Assembly (NCBI RefSeq): GCF_001938565.1 | Contig: NZ_MSYM01000018.1 | Span: forward strand, 331,515-395,514 | DNA: 64,000 nucleotides | Source: Rhodoferax antarcticus ANT.BR | Lineage (GTDB): Bacteria > Pseudomonadota > Gammaproteobacteria > Burkholderiales > Burkholderiaceae_C | Direction: 5' to 3' | Part shown: positions 7,981-16,831 of the stretch, in pieces | Layout: each line of letters begins with the position of its first letter | Position numbering within the stretch: the first letter of the stretch is position 1 | The notes under the pieces: generated by a model | Told to the model about the DNA's origin: nothing | Seen by the model: only the letters and a program-made list of their open reading frames with translations | Databases searched by the model: none | Program-made: the position numbers and the translations under genes

Positions 7981-10179
7981 TTGTCTCAGTTGAATACCAA
8001 TTACTACGAAGCACGCTTTCATCGTCGTATGCAAATTGATGCGGATCTGGTTGCGGCCGCAGAACACACAGCGACGGCTTACCTTGATGGCAAGCCTGTA
8101 CATCAAGGTCAGCACAAAGTCACTAGAGCACAGCGCCAGGCCGCCTTCTGGTCCAGCAGCTACCTGAGCAATCTGCCAGCGGCTGCATGGCAGTCGCAGA
8201 CGATGATGCTTGCGCTGGCGCAATACTTGGGGCAAGAGCGCGTGTCCAACATGAAAATGCTGGCCAACGTGGCTAGCGTTGCCCCCGAAGTGTTGATCTG
8301 CGCAGTGCGCTGTTCTGGCCTGGTGCTCACCCAGCATTCGCCCAGGCGCACTGAGTTGGACCTGCTTGCGGCGGACAACCCGCTTATTGCGGAGTTGTGT
8401 AAAGTGCTGGATATTTTTGATCTGGCACATCGGCAGCGGACAAGCGCCGTCTTCATGTGGCAAAGCCAACTAGCGGAGTTGTCGCCTCTTGAGCTGCTGA
8501 TCTATGCCAGCCTTCACGCGTTTGAACATTGGATACCCAAAAGGTTTGGGGCAGCAGCCCAATCTGACGATGCGAATGACGGGGCGGATTGGGATGCGGT
8601 CAACGATATCCTGCTCTGGAAGCTGTCAGCCTGCACCGACGAAGCGACGCGGCTTACCGAGTCCGTCATCGGCCAGTCACTCGCCAAGCACTTGTCACCC
8701 TTCCTGTTCCCATCGCCCGCTGGGCAACCCGCCCGCCGCGACTTGCGCGAGGCGTTTGCCAACCTGTTGGCGGCGCAGATGGAGTTGAATAGCTTTGTGG
8801 CCCAGTCCGCCAACGCCTTCAGCTACGACCACAGTATTGAATTTGTGCGTTTGGGGGAGCGGCTTGAGATCAACGTGCTGGATGTTGCATCCTGCGCCGC
8901 CTGGCACCGCAATGGCCGCAAGCTGGCCGCGCTGCACAACTACTGGCACTACCGTGCCGTGGACGCGTTTGTGGATTCCGGCATGGCAACGCGGCAGATT
9001 GGCAGCACTGCCAACCACGCACTCAACCAGGTGGCCTACATCAAGGCGCTGCGCACGCAGTTGCAGTTGACCGAGGTGTATGGCGTGAGCGATACGGTCA
9101 CCACCGACGCGGGCGACACCGTGCCGCTGTTTCAGGCGCTGCTGTCGCTGGAGTTGATGAATGTGCATTTTCAGCGGGATTTTCTGGAAGCCTATATGCA
9201 GCATCTGCGCACCACGGGCAACTGGGCTATGGCACTGAGCGTGATGGCGATGAACGGCTTGAGGGATGGCAACCAAATTCGCTTCCCACTGACTTGGTCA
9301 AGCCGCGATTCCAAGGTTTCCAACATGGTTGGCTGGACGGTCACGCCAGAGTTTCCAAAAGGTAACCCGCGCTATGCTGCGGCGATTGTTGATTTTTGGA
9401 CCAGCGACTGGAGCAAGCTGGCGGCCCAATTGCAGGGCGATGCGCCAGGTCAGACGCCTGAATTGCTGGAGCGCCCGATTCTGAAAATGGGCCAGACGTT
9501 GGTGCAATTGCCTTGGATGGTGAGCCTGCAAAACAACAGCACGGCGGCCATCAACAACCTGCGGCGCTTGGGTGCGCGGCGCAATGAGGCACGCGCCGAG
9601 ACTCAGCGCATAGAAACACAGCTGGGTGCCAAGCTGGAGAAGCGGGGTTTCAAAGTGGTGTTGAACTGGAGCCCGCCCGTGGCGCCAGACGGCAATGCCG
9701 GTGAAGTGGACGTGATTTGCGCACGCGATGGCACGGTGCTGGTGCTGGAGGTGAAGTCCACCTACCTGCGCCGCTCCCAGCAAGACGCCTGGCAGCACGA
9801 AACCACCACGCTGCGCAATGCGGGGCGGCAACTGCAGCGCAAGGTAGCGGCCGTGCAGCAGGCCTTGATAGATCAACCCGAATTGGCGAAACGCCTTGGG
9901 CTGGAGACTGGGGCATCGGCCATTACGGTATGCGGCTGGATTGTGGACACCAGCATCGAATGCGACCATCAGCGGTTTGGCGGTTTTCTGAAAGTGTCTT
10001 TAGAAGAACTGCTGATTGCGCTAAACGATAACCGCCATTTGCTGCACGACCCGGAAGGGCTGTTTTCGCAAAGTGCGCCCGGAGACAGAGCCGAGCCGCA
10101 AAGCCTTTACCCGCAAGGGTTTAACGCCCAACGATTGAATGAGGTGGTGGAATCGCAGGCGGTTTGGGATGACGTTTGA
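7981..10179 (+). CDS. Unknown 732-residue protein with C-terminal PD-(D/E)XK nuclease-like domain
   Basis: I do not recognise the N-terminal 500 residues, which look helical. Around residues 540-630 is a Mrr/VRR-like nuclease core: an E-rich helix (RRNEARAETQRIETQLGAKL), then GEVDVICARDG and VLVLEVKSTY, giving the expected D and ExK residues. DNA cleavage is therefore plausible. The frame opens at 7960. TTG 7981 is the first possible start and ATG 8029 an alternative. The upstream junction with the fic fragment means the true 5' end may be lost. The gene lies 370 bp after the methyltransferase/GHKL pair in the same direction. Confidence 0.65.
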   Translation: MSQLNTNYYEARFHRRMQIDADLVAAAEHTATAYLDGKPVHQGQHKVTRAQRQAAFWSSSYLSNLPAAAWQSQTMMLALAQYLGQERVSNMKMLANVASVAPEVLICAVRCSGLVLTQHSPRRTELDLLAADNPLIAELCKVLDIFDLAHRQRTSAVFMWQSQLAELSPLELLIYASLHAFEHWIPKRFGAAAQSDDANDGADWDAVNDILLWKLSACTDEATRLTESVIGQSLAKHLSPFLFPSPAGQPARRDLREAFANLLAAQMELNSFVAQSANAFSYDHSIEFVRLGERLEINVLDVASCAAWHRNGRKLAALHNYWHYRAVDAFVDSGMATRQIGSTANHALNQVAYIKALRTQLQLTEVYGVSDTVTTDAGDTVPLFQALLSLELMNVHFQRDFLEAYMQHLRTTGNWAMALSVMAMNGLRDGNQIRFPLTWSSRDSKVSNMVGWTVTPEFPKGNPRYAAAIVDFWTSDWSKLAAQLQGDAPGQTPELLERPILKMGQTLVQLPWMVSLQNNSTAAINNLRRLGARRNEARAETQRIETQLGAKLEKRGFKVVLNWSPPVAPDGNAGEVDVICARDGTVLVLEVKSTYLRRSQQDAWQHETTTLRNAGRQLQRKVAAVQQALIDQPELAKRLGLETGASAITVCGWIVDTSIECDHQRFGGFLKVSLEELLIALNDNRHLLHDPEGLFSQSAPGDRAEPQSLYPQGFNAQRLNEVVESQAVWDDV

Positions 10180-10202
10180 CTGGCGATTTGCTGCGAATTT
10201 GA

Positions 10203-10246
10203 TAGCTGCTTGCGCACATTCCACGAGGGCTAAAGCCTTATTTGGC
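10203..10246 (+). repeat. 44-bp dispersed hairpin repeat, copy R2
   Basis: It follows the stop of the 732-residue nuclease-like gene by 23 bp and almost touches the end of the split antitoxin gene on the other strand. Confidence 0.85.
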
Positions 10247-10362
10247 ACTCAACCCTGAACCGGCCGAGCCCCCACGTTGAACTGCAAGCCCAGCGCGTGC
10301 ATGACTTTGATAACCGTCGCAAAGCTGGGGTTGCCTTGTTCGCCGAGGGCTTTGTAGAGCCC

Positions 10363-12310
10363 CCCAAGTTCGACACTTCCTGCACGCAAGTGATTGATTT
10401 CATTAGAAACGGACTTCAAAGCGTAGACTACAAAACAGGCTTAGCCAAGTCAGACGGGGTTGGCGGTGTCAAATCCAGTGCGGTAAACAGCGACTTCTGA
10501 GCCGGTGTGATCTCAGTTAAACCCGCCAGCGTTTTGCCATCGCCGCTCTGCACGGTCTGCTGATGAATGCGCTTGAGGCTCTCCAGCAGCGTGCTGGGCG
10601 ACTCGGATCGCTTCGCAGCTTTCAGGCGCATGCGCATCACCCGGTACAGCACTAGCGCCATGAAGCAAATCAGTGCATGCGCGCGAATGCGCTGAGGCAG
10701 CCGGTGGTACACCGGGCCAATCTCGATGTCAGATTTGAGCACCCGAAATCCCCGTTCAATATCGGCCAGACTCTTGTAACGCTGCACCACCTCAGCCGCT
10801 GGTGCATTGGTGTTGGTCACCAGCAGCAACTTGCCATCGAGTAGTTCCAGGTAGCGCTTCTTATCCTCATCAATTGAATAGCTGAACAGGTCGGCCTTCA
10901 AATCCACCTTGATCAAATGCGCCATATGCGCGTCTTTGACTGCATGGTAGAAGCGTGCTTTGGTCCCCGAATCCGACATCGGGCGGCCTTTGCTTTTGTT
11001 CTTTTGACCCGCGCGTTGACTCTCGTCTTGCGCATCGAGTTTGACACTGCACTGCTGGCCCAATTTGAGCAACTCTGCCATCGTGTTGTCACGCGCCGTG
11101 GTGCGCCGGTTGGCAGCCACCGGGTCGTGTGCGACCACCAGACGGCTATCGCTCCATTTTGTTTCACCGCACCATTCTTGGGTGGCATCCTGGCCCTTAT
11201 GCAGTTTTTGCAGATCATCTGCAAAGTCACCATAACGCGCCGCCGGCACCGCCAGGATGTACTCAACGGCGACATCACGGCCATCCTTTTTCAACTGGGC
11301 CTGCAACTTGTCCAACTCTTCAATGTTGGCCGTGCTGAGCAGCCCCCGATCGGCAATCAGCACCACACGCTTGAGCGGGTAACGCACCAACAACCCCCGA
11401 ATCATGGGCAGCAGGGTTTTGGCCTCTGCCGTGTTACCGGGATGTACTTCATGCGCGATGGGCAGGCCCTCGCAGGTTTGCACCAAGGACAACATGAACT
11501 GGCGCTCAATCAGGCCCGACTTGGCCAAGCCGTAAGCGCGCACATCGTCTTGCAAATCCGTCTGTCCGGTGACCGCAACCGTGGTGAGGTCATAAAACAC
11601 CACCGAGAGGTCTTGGTCAATCAGCGGACGCATGAGCGTGGCCAGTCGGAGCTTGAGTTTGTCGCTGTGCTCATCGAGTACATCCATGGCGCGCAACAGG
11701 TGCTGATGCTCAGTGACGATGCCAGAGCCTGCGGGCAAAGCCACGGTTTGCAGCCAGCGCAGCACACCGAGTTTGCTGCCAGGGTCACACAGGCGGTTGA
11801 AGACCATCAGGCGCAAACAGGTCAGAACATCAATCTCTGTTTTGGAGCGCCGCCAAGAAGTCGCCAAATCATCAAAGCCCAAGGTTCGCCAGAGTTCAGA
11901 CAAGGCCCAGATGTCACCAGCATGGCGACTGTCAGTAAAGCGCAGGTCATCAAGTGCAGACGCAGCAGGGGCAATACCTCGGGCGCGTTGCAAGGAGGCA
12001 ATCAGGGTGTCAACGTCGCCGCCGGACTCCAGACGACCCAGGGTGCAGACGGTGCGCTGGCGGGGTTTGCCTTCATCATTGCGAAAGGACTCCACCAACT
12101 GGGCGTAGCGGCGACCGCCAGACTGGGTGACTTTGATGAACATGGCGCTGAGTGTAGCGCAAGTCAGAAAAAACGAAACTACCCACCAAATGAAACGTGC
12201 CACTACATGCACTTTTTGCTTTCAACCAGAAAATCAACGTAAGTGGTTGAATTCATTGGTAAGCCAGGGCGGGAAAACCAGGAATTCGGAAAAACAGTGT
12301 CGAACTTGAG
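10363..12310 (-). mobile_element. IS1634-type insertion sequence, element 1 (1948 bp)
   Basis: Ends CCCAAGTTCGACACT (left) and CTCAAGTTCGACACT (reverse complement of right) form terminal inverted repeats. A 6-bp target duplication GAGCCC flanks them (10,357-10,362 and 12,311-12,316). It contains one transposase gene and interrupts an antitoxin gene. It appears complete. Confidence 0.9.
10428..12143 (-). CDS. IS1634-family transposase
   Basis: This 571-residue DDE transposase starts MFIKVTQSGGRRYAQLVESF. It has the family features VVFYDLTTV (first Asp), VVLIADRGLLS (second Asp) and the YKSLADIERGFRVLKSDIEI block carrying the catalytic Glu. ATG 12,143 is chosen because the N-terminal MFIKV start is conserved with the second element at 22,276. 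The gene is full length. Confidence 0.92.
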   Translation of the reverse strand: MFIKVTQSGGRRYAQLVESFRNDEGKPRQRTVCTLGRLESGGDVDTLIASLQRARGIAPAASALDDLRFTDSRHAGDIWALSELWRTLGFDDLATSWRRSKTEIDVLTCLRLMVFNRLCDPGSKLGVLRWLQTVALPAGSGIVTEHQHLLRAMDVLDEHSDKLKLRLATLMRPLIDQDLSVVFYDLTTVAVTGQTDLQDDVRAYGLAKSGLIERQFMLSLVQTCEGLPIAHEVHPGNTAEAKTLLPMIRGLLVRYPLKRVVLIADRGLLSTANIEELDKLQAQLKKDGRDVAVEYILAVPAARYGDFADDLQKLHKGQDATQEWCGETKWSDSRLVVAHDPVAANRRTTARDNTMAELLKLGQQCSVKLDAQDESQRAGQKNKSKGRPMSDSGTKARFYHAVKDAHMAHLIKVDLKADLFSYSIDEDKKRYLELLDGKLLLVTNTNAPAAEVVQRYKSLADIERGFRVLKSDIEIGPVYHRLPQRIRAHALICFMALVLYRVMRMRLKAAKRSESPSTLLESLKRIHQQTVQSGDGKTLAGLTEITPAQKSLFTALDLTPPTPSDLAKPVL

Positions 12311-12649
12311 GAGCCCTTCTCGGGTGATGCCGGTGTCGCGGGCCAGCTGCATCATGCCGCGCGCCCGTGCAATGTCGCCAACGGCTTTGGTGAACAAGGC
12401 GGCGTCTTCTGGGGCTTCGTCCATGCAGGCCTGGAGGTACTGCGCGCAGTCTTCGTCAGATTGCAGATAGTCGGCGGCTTCAAAGGGTTTGATGCCAAGT
12501 TGTGCGGCGGCGGTGGGGTTCATCACGCCAGCCATGTGTCGAAATCGGCTGTGCGGAGGATTGGGAGCATGGTTGAAATGTAATCTATGGTTTACGAATT
12601 TGCAAGTAAGCAGAGTTTCCTGAAAGGCATTTGTGGTGTCCAAATCAGG

Positions 12650-13948
12650 CTACGCAGCGACTTGCTTTTCGCGCTTCGGCGCCCCCACCCCCGCCTCCCA
12701 CAACATGGACACCGGCGCCGCGTGCAGTTTCTCGTCAAACGGGGTGATGCGGTCGTGGTCGTGCAATACCAGGCCGTGGACGAACTTGTCGCCCACGGCG
12801 GCTTGCAGTTGGCGCAGGCCGCGCAGGTCTTGTGGGCGCACGGTGGCCGAGGCTTTGACTTCAATGCCAATGACCCGCCCGCGCCGGTCTTCTAGAACTA
12901 AGTCCACCTCGTCTTGGTCTTTGGTACGAAAGTGGGAGATGCGCAGCCGTTGGTCTGACCAGGTGGCGAGTTTGAGCACTTCTGACTCCACAAAACTCTC
13001 GAGCAGCGGGCCATAACTGGTACGGTCTTTCTGCAACTGGGCGGCGGTGTCTCCGCGCAGGGCAGCCAGCAAGCCGGTGTCCAGAAAATGCAGCTTAGGT
13101 GTTTTGGTGAGGCGGCTCACGGCGTTGTGCGACCACGGGGGTATTTGGCGCAATAAAAACAAACGCTCCAATATGCCCACATACTTTTGCGCCGTGGGCG
13201 CGGTCAGGCCCAGCGCCGCGCCATAGCTGCTGTGGTTGACCAACTGCCCGGCGTGGGCGGCCAACACATCAAGCAGGCGGGGCATGCGGTCCAGCTGGTC
13301 GATGTTGGCAATGTCGCGCACATTGCGGTCCAGGATGAGCGCCACATAGTCCTCCAGCCACGCCTGTCGGCGGCTGGCGCTGGTGCGCCGCAGCGCTTCG
13401 GGGTAGCCTCCGCGGAGCACACGTTCCATCAGGGCATCGCCCACCACCGGGTTCACCGCTGGGGGCAGTGCATCGCCGTCGAACAGGCGGTCCAGCAAAT
13501 CCCCCGGCGCACCTGCCAGCTCGGCTTGGGCAAAAGGCAGCAAGGTGATCACCGCCAGTCTGCCTGCCAATGAGTCGGCAACGATAGGCAGTGCCATCAG
13601 GTTGGTGGAGCCCGTGAGCAGAAAGCGGCCAGGGGCTTGGTCTTTGTCCACACTTTCTTTGATGGCCAACAACAGGTCGGGGGCGCGTTGCACCTCATCG
13701 ATCACCGCGCTTTTCAGACCGCGCACAAAGCCCGCCGGGTCTGCCCGTGCGGCTGCCAGCGTGGCGGGGTCATCCAGCGTGAGGTAGGGGCGTTCGCTAT
13801 TGGCGTAAAGCCGGGCCAGCGTGGTCTTACCCGCTTGCCGTGGGCCAACCACCAGCACCACGCGTGTATCTTGCAAAGCGGTAGTGATTCGGCTCTGCGC
13901 GTGGCGGGCAATGGTGCCGTTGGGTGAAGGGCTTGGTTCGGGGGTCAT
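12650..13948 (-). CDS. AAA ATPase with DUF4143
   Basis: The 432-residue protein belongs to the widespread ATP-binding AAA_14/DUF4143 family. It has Walker A VVGPRQAGKTTL near residue 35, Walker B SAVIDEVQRAPDLL and sensor LLTGSTNL. The C-terminal DUF4143 domain ends in DEVDLVLEDRRGRVIGIEVK, a PD-(D/E)XK-like signature. The biochemical role of the family is unsettled. The gene stands alone between two disrupted modules. ATG 13,948 is preferred over the longer frame because the extra residues are not conserved-looking. Confidence 0.85.
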   Translation of the reverse strand: MTPEPSPSPNGTIARHAQSRITTALQDTRVVLVVGPRQAGKTTLARLYANSERPYLTLDDPATLAAARADPAGFVRGLKSAVIDEVQRAPDLLLAIKESVDKDQAPGRFLLTGSTNLMALPIVADSLAGRLAVITLLPFAQAELAGAPGDLLDRLFDGDALPPAVNPVVGDALMERVLRGGYPEALRRTSASRRQAWLEDYVALILDRNVRDIANIDQLDRMPRLLDVLAAHAGQLVNHSSYGAALGLTAPTAQKYVGILERLFLLRQIPPWSHNAVSRLTKTPKLHFLDTGLLAALRGDTAAQLQKDRTSYGPLLESFVESEVLKLATWSDQRLRISHFRTKDQDEVDLVLEDRRGRVIGIEVKASATVRPQDLRGLRQLQAAVGDKFVHGLVLHDHDRITPFDEKLHAAPVSMLWEAGVGAPKREKQVAA

Positions 13949-14093
13949 GCGCAAAAATCTATGGCAAAGAACTGCGTCCAATTAAAACCTAAATATCGAC
14001 CGATTCAAAATATAAATCCGTCCAATGCAAACTTTCATGAGAAACAGTTCGGCTAATTACGGACAAAATGGGGTGTGTGTGCTATCATAATAA

Positions 14094-14137
14094 TAGCTTC
14101 TTGTGCAGGCTAGACGAGCGCTACAGTCCTATTTGAC
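14094..14137 (+). repeat. 44-bp dispersed hairpin repeat, copy R3 (diverged)
   Basis: Its last bases overlap the fic stop codon, so the final Fic residues (LVK) are encoded by the repeat end. Confidence 0.7.
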
Positions 14138-15361
14138 CAACAAATACCCGGTACTGCGCCCGCCGCCCTCCAGCTTGCGCAACACCCCACGCGCCAGCAG
14201 GTCGTTGATATCGCGCAGCGCCGTGTCCGCAGAGCATTTGCCAATCGCAGCCCACTTGGCATTGGTCAACTTGCCCTCCATGCCGTCCAGCACGCGATTC
14301 AACACCAGCGTCTGCCGAGCGTTCATGGGCGTGCCCGCCCAGCGCTGCCAGAACTGTGCTTTGTCCAACACGCCCGCCAGTAACCCATCGGCGCCCTGCA
14401 CGGCGCGCAGCAGGCAGGCCAAGAACCAGCCGAGCCACGGCGTCACGTCCAGCGTGCCGCGCTGGGTGGCTTCTAGCTGGTCGTAATACTGTTTGCGTTC
14501 GCGCTGTATCTGGGCGCTGAGGCTGTAGAAGCGCTGGTTAGCTTTGTGCCCCCGCGCTCCGCCGCTCCGCGGGTCGCTGCCCCCCTGGGGGGTGCTCGCG
14601 CCTTGGGGCGGCCCGGCGGCGCTCAGCCCTTCCGCGCGGGCCAGCGCCATGTCGCCCACGGCGCGGCTGATGCGGCCGTTGCCGTCGTCGAACGGGTGCA
14701 GGGTGACGAGCCACAGGTGGGCCAGAGCGGCGTGGATGAGAGGGTCGCTTGTTGGAATGACTGGGGCGGCGTTAAACCATTGCAAGAAGGCGGCAGTCTC
14801 TGTGGGTAGTGCGGAGGCGGGTGGTGCCACAAAGTGCACCTTCTCTTTGCCCACGGGGCCAGACACCACTTGCATGGGGCCAGCCGTGTCGTTGCGCCAA
14901 GTGCCCACCTGTATGCGCCCGCGCCCGCTGTAGCCGGTGGGGAACAGCGCCGCATGCCAGCCAAACAGGCGCTCAGGTGTCAGCGGCTGGGCGTGGCGCT
15001 GGGTGGCGTCTAGCACCATGTCCACAACGCCTTCTACATTGCGGTCCGCCGGAGCCAAATCTTCCTGTTTCTCGCCAATGTCCACACCCAGCTTGCGTGC
15101 GATGGATGATCGCACGGCGCTCAGGTTAAGCGCTTCGCCTTCGATGGCGCTGGTGGTGATGACTTCTTGCGTCAGGGCTTGCAGTGTGGCCTGGTCGCGC
15201 TGCGCCAGCCCCTGCTCGGCCATGCGGCCCATTAACTGCCCCTGCGCGCGGTGCACCTGCGCCAGCGGCGCGGCCAGCACAGCCGCGTCAAACCGCCACT
15301 GCGGCCAGTCGGTGCGCTGCCAGAGGTAGGTGCGGCGGGGTTGGGGTTTGTGGGAAAGCAT
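14129..15361 (-). CDS. Fic-family protein (putative AMP transferase) with winged-helix C-terminus
   Basis: The N-terminal DUF4172-like region is followed by the Fic domain with the catalytic motif HPFDDGNGRISR near residue 205. This motif transfers AMP or a related nucleotide to a target protein. A TTSAIEGEALN segment matches the inhibitory (S/T)xxxE(G/N) motif, so activity is probably self-restrained. The C-terminal 60 residues form a winged helix (AKWAAIGKCSADTALRDIND). An in-frame GC-rich repeat adds about 28 residues (AAGPPQGASTPQGGS...) just after the active site. ATG 15,361 is preferred because GTG 15,385 lies inside the operator palindrome. Confidence 0.88.
   Translation of the reverse strand: MLSHKPQPRRTYLWQRTDWPQWRFDAAVLAAPLAQVHRAQGQLMGRMAEQGLAQRDQATLQALTQEVITTSAIEGEALNLSAVRSSIARKLGVDIGEKQEDLAPADRNVEGVVDMVLDATQRHAQPLTPERLFGWHAALFPTGYSGRGRIQVGTWRNDTAGPMQVVSGPVGKEKVHFVAPPASALPTETAAFLQWFNAAPVIPTSDPLIHAALAHLWLVTLHPFDDGNGRISRAVGDMALARAEGLSAAGPPQGASTPQGGSDPRSGGARGHKANQRFYSLSAQIQRERKQYYDQLEATQRGTLDVTPWLGWFLACLLRAVQGADGLLAGVLDKAQFWQRWAGTPMNARQTLVLNRVLDGMEGKLTNAKWAAIGKCSADTALRDINDLLARGVLRKLEGGGRSTGYLLVK
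14544..14633 (-). repeat. In-frame GC-rich repeat inside fic
   Basis: A palindrome-rich stretch with the same TTGGGGCGGCCCGGC core as at 5-54 is inserted between the Fic motif and the conserved RFYSLSAQI helix. It lengthens the domain without breaking the frame. Confidence 0.75.
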
Positions 15362-15379
15362 GCGGCGATTATGCGTTTT

Positions 15380-15423
15380 ATTCACCGCATTAAGTGCGGT
15401 GAATAGGATGGTTATTCACCGCA
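15380..15423. promoter_or_regulatory. Operator-like palindrome upstream of fic
   Basis: ATTCACCGCA (15,380-15,389) and TGCGGTGAAT (15,395-15,404) form a perfect 10-bp inverted repeat with spacer TTAAG. A third half site ATTCACCGCA follows at 15,414-15,423. It ends 18 bp upstream of the Fic ATG. Autorepression through the protein's own winged helix is likely but inferred. Confidence 0.75.
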
Positions 15424-15450
15424 GAGTCAGTAGATATGCTCTAGTATTAA

Positions 15451-15492
15451 TAGCTGCTACCGCACATTCCACCTGGGCTAGCGCCAGATTCG
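15451..15492 (+). repeat. 44-bp dispersed hairpin repeat, copy R4
   Basis: A diverged copy with TAGCTGCTACCGCACATTCC. It lies between fic and the PIN toxin remnant. Confidence 0.7.
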
Positions 15493-15500
15493 TCGCGAAA

Positions 15501-15609
15501 TCAAATGAGCGTTATCGCTTCGCGCAGCATGTCCGCCGTCATCGGCAGTCCCCGTATCTCAAATGCCGTGATCAACTCTTGCGCCGATCGCGTGGGGTTG
15601 GTCTGCCAC
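15501..15609 (-). pseudogene. C-terminal remnant of a PIN-domain (VapC-like) toxin
   Basis: Only about 35 codons remain: NPTRSAQELITAFEIRGLPM then TADMLREAI. They resemble the C-terminal helices of PIN toxins that pair with excisionase-type antitoxins. The nuclease core is deleted. The assignment rests on position after the antitoxin tail and on remembered family sequences. Confidence 0.45.
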
Positions 15610-15750
15610 TTACAGCTCCAGCCCCAGTTCTTCAGACAACTTGGTCAGGTCTTGGAGAGACAGTTCCAATTGCTGCTGCTGCGCGGCCTGGTAGCGGCGT
15701 AGCTCTTCAAATTCGATGCGGCGGTGACGGTTAACTTTGCGGCATGCCAA
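15610..15750 (-). pseudogene. C-terminal remnant of an excisionase-type antitoxin
   Basis: The tail reads CRKVNRHRRIEFEELRRYQA and then LSLQDLTKLSEELGLEL before a stop. This matches the end of the HTH_17 antitoxins (KVGTHRRI...) that pair with PIN toxins. The N-terminal HTH is replaced by the IS91-type remnant, which probably truncated it. Confidence 0.6.
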
Positions 15751-15956
15751 GCGGTTGGCCTCGATCTCCTGCCCAGGCGTTCCGACAGATCGTTTCGGTA
15801 GCGGCATCTTTGCCCACGGCTTTGCGCGAGTCCGGTGTGACGACTGCGGTGTCGACTTCCTGGTCGCCTTCTTCTGCAAAGGCCACGGGGTCTGCCCCTC
15901 GTGCAACACCCGCCGAATGGCCGAGGCCGCAGCGCACCTGGCCGCGCCAAAAGCTG

Positions 15957-16077
15957 CCGTCATTGCGAGGCAAAAGCCTTTAGCCGCGAGGAGCGTAGCG
16001 ACGTGGCGGGCAGCGACGCGGCAAACCAGAACTTGCGGGCTCATGGATTGCCACGGCCTTCGGCCTCGCAATGACGG
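15957..16077. repeat. Dispersed palindromic repeat with CGTCATTGCGAGGC ends
   Basis: The element starts CGTCATTGCGAGGC and ends GCCTCGCAATGACG, a 14-bp inverted repeat, with GC-rich sequence between. It is inserted in the dead transposase gene. Similar CATTGCGAG repeats are known to me from many bacterial genomes. Confidence 0.75.
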
Positions 16078-16218
16078 AAAACCCACACCACCTCGCCCAC
16101 CTCGCCCACCATCGCACTATCTGTGGGCCGCGCTGATCGCCCGTATCGACGAGGTATTCCCGCTGATCTGCCCGCACTGCGGAGGCCAGATGCGCCTCAT
16201 CGCCTTAGCTGCTACATA

Positions 16219-16388
16219 ACTTCAGACTTCCTGATGCGCACGGAATCCATTTGGCATGGTGAAAGCCTGGTTGTGACTTTGTGGGAGGGCTGGCAAGCCC
16301 GAATTCGCGGCTGCCGCCGCTCCTACAAGTGCCAGTCCTATTCCTGAAAAAAGCAAACTGTGCCTATACGCATCAAGAAGTCTGAACT
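16219..16388. repeat. MITE-like element with 22-bp terminal inverted repeats
   Basis: Left end ACTTCAGACTTCCTGATGCG and right end (reverse complement) AGTTCAGACTTCTTGATGCG match at 18 of 20 bases. The 170-bp element has no coding capacity. It separates the IS91 MCGGQMRL-type motif from its tail, where copy 1 is continuous. Confidence 0.7.
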
Positions 16389-16831
16389 TAAGCACAAGTT
16401 AGTCTTCGCTGAAACTTCGCTTTCATCACCTTCAGCGCCGATATTCACAAGATACTGGAGTACATCGGGGTCGAGACGCAAGCCACACGCATCGCCCCGG
16501 CACGCGGGCCACCGCTGTGGGAAGGTGAAGGTGCGCAGGAAACGGGCGAGGGTGTTGAGGCTGCGCCAGACTGGTATCTGGCAAACATACACCGCCCGAG
16601 TACCCCGACGATCAGCGCACTGCTTGGTGAACTCGAATTGGGTCGCGACGACTGCGCCGGGGTAGGGTTGTGTCCGACGGCAGCCTAGCGCGTGGTTCGC
16701 GATGCTGTGGCGCAAATTCTGGGGGATTCAGACTGTAATCTCAGGGAAAACCCGTTTTTCAGGCCGGTTTGGGGTGCGAAACTTGGCCTCATGCGGTTTG
16801 GATGTCCTATCGGTTCATCACCGAAGTACTG

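Larger units (their letters stand above)
10249..12535 (-). pseudogene. Addiction-module antidote protein gene (HTH), split by an IS1634-type element
   Basis: Removing the insertion (10,363-12,310) and one target copy restores a frame from 12,535 to 10,249. It encodes KPFEAADYLQSDEDCAQYLQ, then ALFTKAVGDIARARGMMQLA, RDTGITREGLYKALGEQGNP and SFATVIKVMHALGLQFNV. This is the HTH antidote family that pairs with RelE/ParE-like toxins. No partner toxin is visible next to it. The start could also be ATG at 12,523. Confidence 0.85.
15785..16812 (+). pseudogene. IS91-family transposase remnant, copy 2 (decayed)
   Basis: Recognisable pieces are VRCDDCGVDFLVAFFCKGHG, VCPSCNTRRMAEAAAHL, and after a deletion HYLWAALIARIDEVFPLICP with HCGGQMRLIA. 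Two foreign repeats interrupt it (15,957-16,077 and 16,219-16,388). Its 3' part (16,430-16,812) is nearly identical to copy 1. The end GCGGTTTGGATGTCCTATCG is followed directly by GTTC (16,813-16,816), the complement of the GAAC target I recall for IS91. It has cut into a glnS 3' fragment. Confidence 0.8.
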
